From Ectopseudomonas composti (GTDB lineage: Bacteria > Pseudomonadota > Gammaproteobacteria > Pseudomonadales > Pseudomonadaceae), in contig CAMPIF010000338.1 of assembly GCA_946886245.1 (NCBI GenBank), forward strand, positions 1-5,317: a stretch of 5,317 nucleotides of DNA. Direction: 5' to 3'. Position numbers and translations under genes: made by a program. A model generated the notes under the pieces. That model saw nothing but the letters and a program-made list of their open reading frames with translations. It was not told the origin of the DNA and did not search any database. Position 1 is the first letter of the stretch, and each line of letters opens with the position of its first letter. Below, piece after piece: positions 1 through 5,317 of the stretch.

Positions 1-711
1 GTCGATACGCGTGGAATCGATCTCGAACCAGCCTTCGGGCGTGTCCTTGCGGATGAACGCGGTGCCGCGCACATCGGTAATGGCCTCGATCGACTCGCCA
101 CGGGCCAGACGCTGCGCCACCTCGACGATGGCCCGCTCGGCGTTGCCGTAGAGCAGGATGTCGGCCGTGGCGTCCATCAGGATCGAGCGGCGCACCTTGT
201 CCGACCAATAGTCGTAGTGCGCGATGCGGCGCAGCGAGGCTTCGATGCCGCCGAGCACCACCGGCACGTGCTTGTAGGCTTCCTTGCAGCGCTGGCTGTA
301 GACCAGGCTGGCGCGGTCCGGGCGCTTGCCGGCCAGGCCGCCGGGCGTATAGGCGTCGTCGGAACGAATCTTCTTGTCGGCGGTGTAGCGGTTGATCATC
401 GAGTCCATGTTGCCGGCGGCGACGCCGAAGAACAGGTTCGGCTCGCCGAGCTTCATGAAGTCGTCTTTGCTGCGCCAATCCGGCTGGGCAATGATGCCCA
501 CGCGAAAGCCCTGGGCCTCGAGCAGGCGGCCGATGATGGCCATGCCGAACGAAGGATGATCGACGTAGGCGTCACCGGTGACGATGATGATGTCGCAGCT
601 GTCCCAGCCAAGCTGATCCATCTCTTCCCGGCTCATCGGCAGGAAGGGCGCAGGCCCGAAACACTCGGCCCAGTACTTGGGATAGTCGAACAGCGGCTTG
701 GCGGCTTGCAT
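1..711 (-). CDS. ygiQ: YgiQ-family radical SAM protein, N-terminal part (cut by window edge)
   Basis: This is the first 237 codons of a YgiQ-family protein (UPF0313). The frame stays open to base 1, so the C-terminal part lies outside the window. The N-terminus reads like E. coli YgiQ almost residue for residue, with blocks such as [60 protein letters not shown] and [19 protein letters not shown]. This portion is the family-specific N-terminal domain that precedes the radical SAM barrel. The CxxxCxxC iron-sulfur motif of the family lies further downstream and cannot be checked here. The ATG at 711-709 is the only possible start, because an in-frame TGA lies at 723-721. There is no clear Shine-Dalgarno: the upstream strand reads TTGATCAAAAAAT. 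The gene is divergent from the cyclase gene at 1000. Family members are about 700-750 residues long and their substrate is unknown to me. Family assignment is very secure; function is not. Confidence 0.95.
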   Translation of the reverse strand, partial: MQAAKPLFDYPKYWAECFGPAPFLPMSREEMDQLGWDSCDIIIVTGDAYVDHPSFGMAIIGRLLEAQGFRVGIIAQPDWRSKDDFMKLGEPNLFFGVAAGNMDSMINRYTADKKIRSDDAYTPGGLAGKRPDRASLVYSQRCKEAYKHVPVVLGGIEASLRRIAHYDYWSDKVRRSILMDATADILLYGNAERAIVEVAQRLARGESIEAITDVRGTAFIRKDTPEGWFEIDSTRID

Positions 712-746
712 ATTTTTTGATCAATGGGCTATCACGAGGGGCGCGG

Positions 747-775
747 ATAATAGCACAAATATTGACCAAACCAGA
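747..775 (-). promoter_or_regulatory. Candidate extended -10 promoter for ygiQ
   Basis: On the minus strand there is TGCTATTAT (755-747), an extended -10 motif (TGn followed by a 5/6 match to TATAAT). A weak -35-like TCTGGT (775-770) lies 17 bases upstream. Transcription would start near 740 and give a leader of about 30 nt before the ygiQ ATG at 711. The extended -10 would compensate for the poor -35. This is inferred from sequence alone. Confidence 0.45.
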
Positions 776-836
776 CTAAAGCGCTGGGTTTAATAGCGCC
801 CCCACGCACGGCGACAAACGCTCAAGCACGGGGCTG

Positions 837-855
837 GCTAACCCGCCTGGTTAGC
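837..855. repeat. Small perfect inverted repeat in the ygiQ/nicD intergenic region
   Basis: GCTAACC (837-843) and GGTTAGC (849-855) are perfect 7-base complements around a 5-base loop, CGCCT. There is no T-tract on either side. It could be an operator-like dyad or part of a degenerate REP element; nothing in the sequence decides this. It lies between the two divergent genes, about 145 bases from the nicD start and 126 from the ygiQ start. Confidence 0.35.
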
Positions 856-961
856 GGCGCTTGCACAGAACCGGCTTCGGCAAGGAAAGGACAGAAAATC
901 AGACATCTTCCTGCAGTAGCCTTACGCCATATTTGTTTTCGTCCGATAACAATCCTGTGCA

Positions 962-967
962 TATACT
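962..967 (+). promoter_or_regulatory. Weak -10 candidate for the nicD-like cyclase gene
   Basis: TATACT (5/6 match to TATAAT) lies 33 bases upstream of the ATG at 1000, in the AT-richest part of this intergenic region. No convincing -35 sits 16-18 bases upstream; TTGTTT at 933-938 is too far away (23-base spacer). The context GTGCATATACT loosely resembles RpoS-type -10 elements, which tolerate a missing -35. This is a guess from one hexamer. Confidence 0.25.
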
Positions 968-990
968 CAATTACTCGGTCAGCCGTCTCC

Positions 991-994
991 AGGA
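991..994 (+). promoter_or_regulatory. Shine-Dalgarno of the diguanylate cyclase gene
   Basis: AGGA ends 5 bases before the ATG at 1000, which is good ribosome-binding spacing. It supports that start, and the signal peptide begins immediately after the ATG. Confidence 0.7.
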
Positions 995-999
995 CATCT

Positions 1000-2907
1000 A
1001 TGCTGCAGCGCTTCGCCCTTCTGCTCGCTCTTCTGCTCGGCTTGTCGACCACGGGCCTGGCAGCGGCGTCCGTGGTACTCACCGACGCCAGCAGCGGCAT
1101 GCCGCTCAATGCGCATATCGAGCTGCTGGAAGACGCTCGGGGCACCCTGACCATCGATGACCTTGCCGCCCCCGAGCTGCAGTCGCGCTTTCAACCCGCC
1201 AATGGCCGTGCCAGCGTCGGCCAGAGCCTCAATCCCTGGTGGATCAAGCTCACCGTGCAACGCGACATGCGTGCCCCCGCCCGCTGGGTGCTGGAAGTGG
1301 GCTCGGTGACCCAACTCGACCTGCAGCTCTACCAGCCCGACGGCCAGGGCGGCTGGCTGGTGCGTCAATCCGGTGAGCGCGTCGCCTTCAGCGAGAACCG
1401 CGACCACCCCTACCGACGCATGGTGTTCGACCTGCCAACCCTGGGTGAACGGCCAACGACCTTCTACCTGCGCGCCTTCGACCCGGCGGGCAACTCCTTC
1501 CCGCTGCGCATCTGGCAACTTGATGACCTTAAACAACTGGCAGCCCGCGAGAACCTTGCGCTCGGCGCCATCTATGGCGTGGTTTTCGCACTGCTGCTGT
1601 ACAACCTGTTCATCCTCATCTCGCTGCGCGACAAGGCCTATTTCTGGTACGTGCTGACCACCGCCTTCGCCCTGCTGTTCATCATGAGCATGACCGGTCA
1701 TGGCGCGCAGTACCTGTGGCCCAACCACCCGGTGCCGGCGTGGCTCGACCGCATCACCTTGCCGTCGTTGTGGGGACTGTTCGCCAGCCGCTTCACCCAG
1801 ACGCTGCTGCAGACGCGCGTTCACGTACGCTGGGCGCATCACCTGCTGAACATGGCCTGCGTGGTCTATCTCATCGCTATCGCCCTGACCCTGTTCGATC
1901 AACGATACCTTGCGGCCTGGGCCATCGCCCTGCTGTCGCTGACCAGCATCCCCGCCGCTCTGGGCAGCGCCGTGATCCGCTGGCGCCAGGGGTTCTTCCC
2001 GGCGCAGCTGTATCTCTATGGTTATGGTCTGGTCCTGGGCAGCGTCGCCATCCTGCTGCTGCGCACCACCGGGGTGCTGCAACCGGCCGAATGGAACGCC
2101 TACGTATTCCCGCTGGCCGTGGCAGCCGAATCCATCCTGTTCTCCTTCGCCCTGGCTTATCGCATCCAGATACTCAAGCAGGAGCGCGCCGTTGCCCTGC
2201 AACAGGCAGATCGTGAGAAAACCGCACGCCTGGCGCAACTGCAGGCCAGCGCCGACGAACTGCAAGCTGCAGTAACCGCACGTACCGCCGAGCTGGCCGC
2301 GACCAACGAACAGCTCCGCGACCGCGAACGCGAACTGCAGCACGCCGCCTTCCATGACTCGCTGACCGAACTGCCCAACCGACGCTATCTGGTCGAGCGC
2401 TGCGAGTCAGCCCTGGCTCACGCCGAACGGCACAAGGAGAGCGTGGCGCTGCTGCTGATCGACCTGGATCACTTCAAGCCGATCAATGACCGTTTCGGCC
2501 ACGCCGCCGGCGACCTCATGCTGCAGGTGATCGCCAAGCGCCTGCGCGAGCACGTTCGCGCCGGTGATGCGGTTGCCCGCCTGGGCGGCGATGAGTTCGC
2601 CGCACTGATCTGCGGCAGCGATGCCGAAAGCCAGGCCCGGGAAATCGCCGAACGCCTGCTGGCAGAGCTGTCCGAGCCCGTGCGCTACGGTGCCGAGCGC
2701 CTGCGCGTGACCATCAGCATCGGCGTAGCGCTCTATCCGCGCCATGCGAAGAATTTCACCGGGCTGTACAAGGCGGCAGACATGGCCCTTTACCGGGTGA
2801 AGGAACTGGGTCGTTCCGGTTCGCGCGTGCATGGCGACGATGGCGAGCTCAGCGAACAGGCCTGCCTGCAGCTGGACGTGCTGAAAGTCCCCAGCGGCCT
2901 GGCTTAG
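1000..2907 (+). CDS. nicD: 7TMR-DISM membrane diguanylate cyclase (GGDEF), probable NicD orthologue
   Basis: An inner-membrane enzyme predicted to make c-di-GMP from two GTP in response to a periplasmic ligand. Domains in order: signal peptide (residues 1 to about 23, hydrophobic core LLLALLLGL, Ala-rich cleavage region); periplasmic 7TMR-DISMED2-like sensor (about 40-180, with NPWWIKLTV); seven membrane segments (about 186-207, 213-231, 253-272, 283-299, 304-326, 338-360, 368-387), the last carrying the family-typical AAESILFSFALAYRIQ; charged coiled coil (about 388-450); GGDEF domain (about 451-610); short tail. The active site looks intact: GGDEF at 529-533, metal ligands D488 and D531, guanine contacts N496 and D505 (by alignment to PleD). 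An inhibitory I-site, RAGD (520-523), lies exactly five residues upstream. There is no EAL domain. The name rests on architecture and on the ygiQ-nicD-alr-dnaB order recalled from P. aeruginosa (PA4929), where NicD acts in glutamate-induced biofilm dispersion with BdlA. The enzyme class is near certain; the ligand here is inferred. Confidence 0.93.
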   Translation: MLQRFALLLALLLGLSTTGLAAASVVLTDASSGMPLNAHIELLEDARGTLTIDDLAAPELQSRFQPANGRASVGQSLNPWWIKLTVQRDMRAPARWVLEVGSVTQLDLQLYQPDGQGGWLVRQSGERVAFSENRDHPYRRMVFDLPTLGERPTTFYLRAFDPAGNSFPLRIWQLDDLKQLAARENLALGAIYGVVFALLLYNLFILISLRDKAYFWYVLTTAFALLFIMSMTGHGAQYLWPNHPVPAWLDRITLPSLWGLFASRFTQTLLQTRVHVRWAHHLLNMACVVYLIAIALTLFDQRYLAAWAIALLSLTSIPAALGSAVIRWRQGFFPAQLYLYGYGLVLGSVAILLLRTTGVLQPAEWNAYVFPLAVAAESILFSFALAYRIQILKQERAVALQQADREKTARLAQLQASADELQAAVTARTAELAATNEQLRDRERELQHAAFHDSLTELPNRRYLVERCESALAHAERHKESVALLLIDLDHFKPINDRFGHAAGDLMLQVIAKRLREHVRAGDAVARLGGDEFAALICGSDAESQAREIAERLLAELSEPVRYGAERLRVTISIGVALYPRHAKNFTGLYKAADMALYRVKELGRSGSRVHGDDGELSEQACLQLDVLKVPSGLA

Positions 2908-2914
2908 CCCCGAA

Positions 2915-2961
2915 GGGCGGGCGCAACCCGCCAGGCTGCCGATGACGGGTTGCACCCGCCC
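2915..2961. repeat. GC-rich REP-like inverted repeat between convergent genes, possible shared transcript end
   Basis: Two 16-base arms (2915-2930 and 2946-2961) pair around a 15-base loop. The left arm starts GGGCGGGCGCAACCC and the right arm ends with GGGTTGCACCCGCCC. The single mismatch (C against A) becomes a U-G wobble in minus-strand RNA, so the stem is fully paired only in the alr-direction transcript. The left arm is also a small palindrome with its flank (GGCGGG, 5-base loop, CCCGCC), a REP-like feature. In minus-strand RNA the bases just beyond can instead form GCCC-UUCG-GGGC (2918-2907), which competes for the same GGGC. It fills most of the 68-base gap between the stops of nicD and alr. 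No T-tract follows on either strand, so it is not a textbook intrinsic terminator. It may still stabilise or help end both messages. Confidence 0.6.
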
Positions 2962-2975
2962 TGGCAGAGATCCCG

Positions 2976-4052
2976 CTAGCCGATATAGCGTCGCGGCACC
3001 CGCGCGGTGACTTTGCTCAGCAATTCGTAGCCAATGGTGCCGCAGGCTGACGCCACTTCATCCAGCGGAAGATTGCTGCCCCATAGTTCCACCGGCGAAT
3101 CGATGTCGGCCTCAGGCAGATCCGTGATATCCACCGCCAGCATGTCCATCGACACCCTGCCCGCCAGCCCGGCACGCTGTCCCTCGACCAGCACCGGCGT
3201 GCCGCTGGGCGCATGGCGCGGATAACCATCGGCATAACCGCAGCTGACCGTGGCAATACGCGAAGGTCGCTCGGCGACCCAGGTCGCGCCATAACCAACG
3301 CTTTCACCGACGGCCACCTCACGCACGGCGATCACCCGCGCGGCCAGAGTCATGGCCGGTTTCAACCCCAGCTCGCGTGCACTCAGCTCGGCGAACGGCG
3401 TAGCACCGTAGAGCATGATGCCGGGGCGCAGCCAGTCCATATGCGCCGCAGGAATGGTCAGCACCGCCGCCGAGTTGGCCAATGAGCGCTGATTGAAATC
3501 CAGATCCAGCAGATCGAGAAACCGCTCGACCTGCTGCTCGGTCAGCGGATGGCCGCGTTCGTCAGCGCAGGCGAAGTGACTGAGCAGGTTGAGCTCGCAG
3601 ACCTGGTCGGCGCCCTGCAACCGCGCATGCCACAGGCGCAGGCTGGCGGCGTCGAAACCGAGGCGGTGCATGCCGGAGTCGAGCTTGAGCCAGACGTTGA
3701 GCGGACGCGCCAACTCTGCGGCAATCAGCGCCTCGGCCTGCGCCGCGCTCTGCACCACCACATCCAGGCCCAGCTGCGCGGCGATGGCGTATTCACCAGC
3801 CTCGAAGCAGCCCTCGAGCAGCAGGATGCGCGCCTTGTCATGCATGGCGCGCACCTCGGCCGCCTCCTCCAGGCAGGCCACGGCAAAGCCATCGGCAACC
3901 TCGTGCAGCGCCGTTACCACCTCACGCACGCCATGCCCGTAGGCATTGGCCTTGACCACGGCGAAGGCCTGACGCCCGGGCGCGCAGCGCTTGGCGACGG
4001 CGTAGTTATGAGCGATGGCGGAGAGGTCGACGATGGCGGCAAGCGGACGCAT
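2976..4052 (-). CDS. alr: Alanine racemase, biosynthetic
   Basis: A PLP enzyme that interconverts L- and D-alanine in the cytoplasm and supplies D-alanine for peptidoglycan. The 358-residue length is normal. The N-terminal barrel carries the PLP lysine K34 in AVVKANAYGHG, and K123 (equivalent to the carbamylated lysine of Geobacillus Alr) with R130 in LKLDSGMHRLGF. The C-terminal beta domain supplies catalytic Y254 in VGYGATW, GYADGYPRH, and M302-D303 in RVSMDML. All expected catalytic residues are present. The start is taken at ATG 4052 (MRPLAAIVDL), the usual family N-terminus. An in-frame ATG at 4085 would add 11 unusual residues and sits inside a terminator hairpin. The gene lies downstream of and parallel to dnaB, and is convergent with nicD. 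Pseudomonas also has a catabolic paralogue, DadX; the MRPL.A.VDLSA start, VVKANAYGHG and the dnaB neighbour favour Alr. Confidence 0.97.
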   Translation of the reverse strand: MRPLAAIVDLSAIAHNYAVAKRCAPGRQAFAVVKANAYGHGVREVVTALHEVADGFAVACLEEAAEVRAMHDKARILLLEGCFEAGEYAIAAQLGLDVVVQSAAQAEALIAAELARPLNVWLKLDSGMHRLGFDAASLRLWHARLQGADQVCELNLLSHFACADERGHPLTEQQVERFLDLLDLDFNQRSLANSAAVLTIPAAHMDWLRPGIMLYGATPFAELSARELGLKPAMTLAARVIAVREVAVGESVGYGATWVAERPSRIATVSCGYADGYPRHAPSGTPVLVEGQRAGLAGRVSMDMLAVDITDLPEADIDSPVELWGSNLPLDEVASACGTIGYELLSKVTARVPRRYIG

Positions 4053-4061
4053 GACAGAAGG

Positions 4062-4065
4062 CCTG
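4062..4065 (-). promoter_or_regulatory. Weak Shine-Dalgarno of alr
   Basis: CAGG on the minus strand lies 9 bases upstream of the ATG at 4052. It is short and slightly far, but it is the best match and supports 4052 over 4085, which has no purine-rich stretch at proper spacing. It lies just past the terminator U-tract, so the hairpin does not cover it. Confidence 0.45.
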
Positions 4066-4069
4066 AACG

Positions 4070-4104
4070 AAAAACGGGCGCCCATCTTAACCGCTGGGCA
4101 CCCG
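4070..4104 (-). terminator. Intrinsic terminator after dnaB, in the alr leader
   Basis: In the minus-strand RNA CGGGUGCCC (4104-4096) pairs with GGGCGCCCG (4083-4075) as a 9-bp, almost all G-C stem with one U-G wobble. The loop is 12 nt (4095-4084), and UUUUU (4074-4070) follows immediately. On the plus strand the wobble would be a C-A mismatch and no T-tract follows, so the element points in the dnaB-alr direction. It lies about 130 bases past the dnaB stop, and its U-tract ends 17 bases before the alr ATG. It is either the dnaB terminator, with alr starting transcription inside or after it, or an attenuator in the leader of a longer alr message. Confidence 0.7.
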
Positions 4105-4122
4105 ATTTCATTGATCTAGAGC

Positions 4123-4182
4123 GTAGCCCGGATGCAGTCCGGGGGCTTCTGCGCCGAGAGTCCCGGATTTCATCCTGGCTAC
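4123..4182. repeat. Inverted pair of Pseudomonas REP palindromes (GTAGCCCGGATGCA type)
   Basis: The first unit (4123-4143) begins GTAG and holds CCCGGA-TGCAG-TCCGGG, a 6-bp stem with a 5-base loop. The second unit (4162-4182), in inverse orientation, ends in CTAC and matches the complement of the first at 18 of 21 positions. The spacer is 18 bases. The layout GTAG-palindrome, spacer, palindrome-CTAC is the classic REP doublet (BIME-like) of Pseudomonas, dispersed in intergenic regions and mobilised in trans by RAYT (TnpA-REP) proteins. I recognise the GTAGCCCGGATGCA core from Pseudomonas genomes by memory, not by a search. The second unit's stem has decayed (CATCCTGG side). Confidence 0.8.
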
Positions 4183-4192
4183 AGAGCTGCGT

Positions 4193-4219
4193 GATTCGCG
4201 AGCCGGGCTCGCTCCTACA
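4193..4219. repeat. Second REP type (GCGAGC/GCTCGCTCCTACA)
   Basis: GCGAGC (4198-4203) and GCTCGC (4207-4212) form a 6-bp stem with loop CGG, followed by TCCTACA. The pattern GATTCGCGAGC..GCTCGCTCCTACA is the REP type I recall as abundant in P. fluorescens/P. putida-group genomes. It is different in sequence from the neighbouring doublet, and lies 15 bases beyond the dnaB stop codon, so it falls in the 3' untranslated part of the dnaB message, where it may form a stabilising hairpin. Confidence 0.7.
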
Positions 4220-4233
4220 CTGCTCGCGCGCGG

Positions 4234-5317
4234 TTATTCGTCCTCGAACTGGTAGCTACCCGGCGCCAGGTTCTCGAAGCGCGAATACTTGCCGAGGAAG
4301 GCCAGGCGCGCGGTACCCAGCGGGCCGTTACGCTGCTTGCCGATGATGATCTCGGCCACCCCCTTGTACTCGGTCTCGGGGTGATACACCTCATCGCGGT
4401 ACACGAACATGATGATGTCGGCGTCCTGCTCGATTGCACCGGATTCACGCAAGTCGGAGTTGATCGGCCGCTTGTTGGGACGCTGCTCCAGGCCACGGTT
4501 GAGCTGTGACAGGGCGATGACCGGGCAGTTGAACTCCTTGGCCAAGCCCTTGAGCGAGCGCGAGATCTCGGAGATCTCGTTGACCCGGCTGTCGCCGCTG
4601 GAGCCGGGAATCTGCATCAGTTGCAGGTAGTCGACCATGATCAGGCCGATTTCGCCGTGCTCGCGCGCCAGGCGGCGAGTGCGCGCGCGCATCTCACTCG
4701 GAGAAATACCGGCGGTATCGTCGATGAACAGCTTACGGTCGTTGAGCAGGTTGACTGCGCTGGTCAGACGCGGCCAGTCGTCATCGTCGAGCTGACCGGC
4801 ACGTACCTTGGTCTGATCGATACGCCCCAAGGATGCGAGCATACGAATCACGATGGATTCCGACGGCATCTCCAGCGAGTAGACGAGAATCGCCTTGTCG
4901 CTGCGCATCAGGGCGTTTTCCACCAGGTTCATGGCGAAGGTGGTCTTACCCATCGACGGACGACCGGCAACGATGATCATGTCGGCCGGCTGCAGGCCAC
5001 TGGTCAGGTTATCCAGGTCATCGAAACCGGTGGACAGACCGGTGATCGCGTCGCCGTTGTTGAACAGCGTGTCGATGCGGTCGATGGCCTTGACCAGAAT
5101 GTCGTTGATGCCCACCGGCCCGCCTGTCTTGGGGCGGTCCTCGGCAATCTGGAAGATCAGACGCTCCGCTTCGTCGAGAATTTCCTCGCCGGTGCGCCCC
5201 TCCGGCGCGTAAGCGCTGTCGGCAATGTCGTTGCTGATGCTGATCAGTTTGCGCAGCGTGGCGCGCTCACGAATGATCTGCGCATCGGCCTTGATGTTGG
5301 CCACCGACGGCGTGTTC
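4234..5317 (-). CDS. dnaB: Replicative DNA helicase DnaB, C-terminal part (cut by window edge)
   Basis: These are the last 360 codons of the hexameric 5'-3' helicase that unwinds DNA at the replication fork and works with DnaG primase. Numbering from the first complete codon (N, 5316-5314), the fragment opens NTPSVANIKADA, which matches E. coli DnaB after roughly its first 110 residues; those lie outside the window. It then has the linker region (RERATLRKLI), Walker A GRPSMGKTT (118-126, K124), Walker B with D229 in LIMVDYLQLM, the SQLNRGLEQR and DLRESGAIEQDADIIMF blocks, and GKQRNGP (K327, R329), which holds the arginine finger. It ends normally with FEDE at TAA 4236-4234. The GTG at 5304 is an internal valine, not the start. 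No intein interrupts the RecA fold in the visible part. The gene is upstream of and parallel to alr, separated by a REP cluster and a terminator. Confidence 0.98.
   Translation of the reverse strand, partial: NTPSVANIKADAQIIRERATLRKLISISNDIADSAYAPEGRTGEEILDEAERLIFQIAEDRPKTGGPVGINDILVKAIDRIDTLFNNGDAITGLSTGFDDLDNLTSGLQPADMIIVAGRPSMGKTTFAMNLVENALMRSDKAILVYSLEMPSESIVIRMLASLGRIDQTKVRAGQLDDDDWPRLTSAVNLLNDRKLFIDDTAGISPSEMRARTRRLAREHGEIGLIMVDYLQLMQIPGSSGDSRVNEISEISRSLKGLAKEFNCPVIALSQLNRGLEQRPNKRPINSDLRESGAIEQDADIIMFVYRDEVYHPETEYKGVAEIIIGKQRNGPLGTARLAFLGKYSRFENLAPGSYQFEDE

Noticed and set aside
217..720. A 167-codon plus-strand open frame inside ygiQ
   Set aside because: It is the antisense shadow of a strongly conserved YgiQ sequence.
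781..799. GCGCT/AGCGC inverted repeat (5 bp, 9-base loop)
   Set aside because: It is too short to separate from chance in GC-rich DNA and has no T-tract.
861..1160. A 99-codon plus-strand frame starting in the intergenic region
   Set aside because: It overlaps the start of the cyclase in another frame, has no ribosome-binding site, and becomes Arg/Ala-rich like an out-of-frame reading.
979..2355. A 458-codon open frame on the minus strand opposite the cyclase gene
   Set aside because: It is rich in Q, G, H and A, without any recognisable domain. It mirrors the cyclase, whose protein features are unmistakable. Long antisense frames are common in GC-rich genes.
4084..4089. TAAGAT on the minus strand as an alr -10 element
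   Set aside because: It matches the consensus at only 4 of 6 positions, lies in the terminator loop, and has no acceptable -35 (AATGAA at 17 bases).
3549..4346. A 265-codon plus-strand open frame across alr, the terminator and the dnaB end
   Set aside because: It is antisense to two certain genes, runs through REPs and a terminator, and shows no domain signature.
5302..5304. GTG as a possible DnaB start
   Set aside because: The conserved residues NTPS lie in frame just upstream, so this is an internal valine; the gene continues beyond the window.

Overview
The window is an ordinary chromosomal segment of a gammaproteobacterium, most likely a Pseudomonas. The evidence is high GC content, protein sequences that read as typical Pseudomonas YgiQ, Alr and DnaB, and Pseudomonas-type REP palindromes between genes. 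From memory, the gene order dnaB - alr - 7TMR-DISM diguanylate cyclase - ygiQ matches the P. aeruginosa PAO1 block PA4931-PA4928. The REP types suggest the P. mendocina/P. stutzeri side of the genus, but that is only an inference.

Layout. Positions 1-711 (minus) hold the N-terminal third of a YgiQ-family radical SAM protein, cut by the window's left edge. Positions 712-999 are a 288-base divergent intergenic region with a candidate extended -10 promoter for ygiQ, a small inverted repeat, a weak -10 candidate for the rightward gene and that gene's Shine-Dalgarno. Positions 1000-2907 (plus) encode a complete 635-residue membrane diguanylate cyclase of the 7TMR-DISM type, probable orthologue of NicD. 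Positions 2908-2975 hold a long GC-rich inverted repeat between convergent genes. Positions 2976-4052 (minus) encode a complete alanine racemase, Alr. Positions 4053-4233 hold an intrinsic terminator just upstream of alr and three REP palindromes. Positions 4234-5317 (minus) hold the C-terminal three quarters of the replicative helicase DnaB, cut by the right edge.

How the genes relate. dnaB and alr are housekeeping genes in the same direction (replication; D-alanine supply for peptidoglycan). A terminator and REP cluster separate them, so they are unlikely to form one unpunctuated operon. The cyclase is transcribed on its own, divergent from ygiQ and convergent with alr. In P. aeruginosa NicD links an external nutrient signal to c-di-GMP and biofilm dispersion. 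No pathway joins all four genes.

I found no mobile element genes, CRISPR array, tRNA or rRNA, and no candidate for a new multi-gene system. The most interesting signal is the intrinsic terminator whose U-tract ends 17 nt before the alr start codon. It must sit in the leader of any alr transcript that begins upstream of it.
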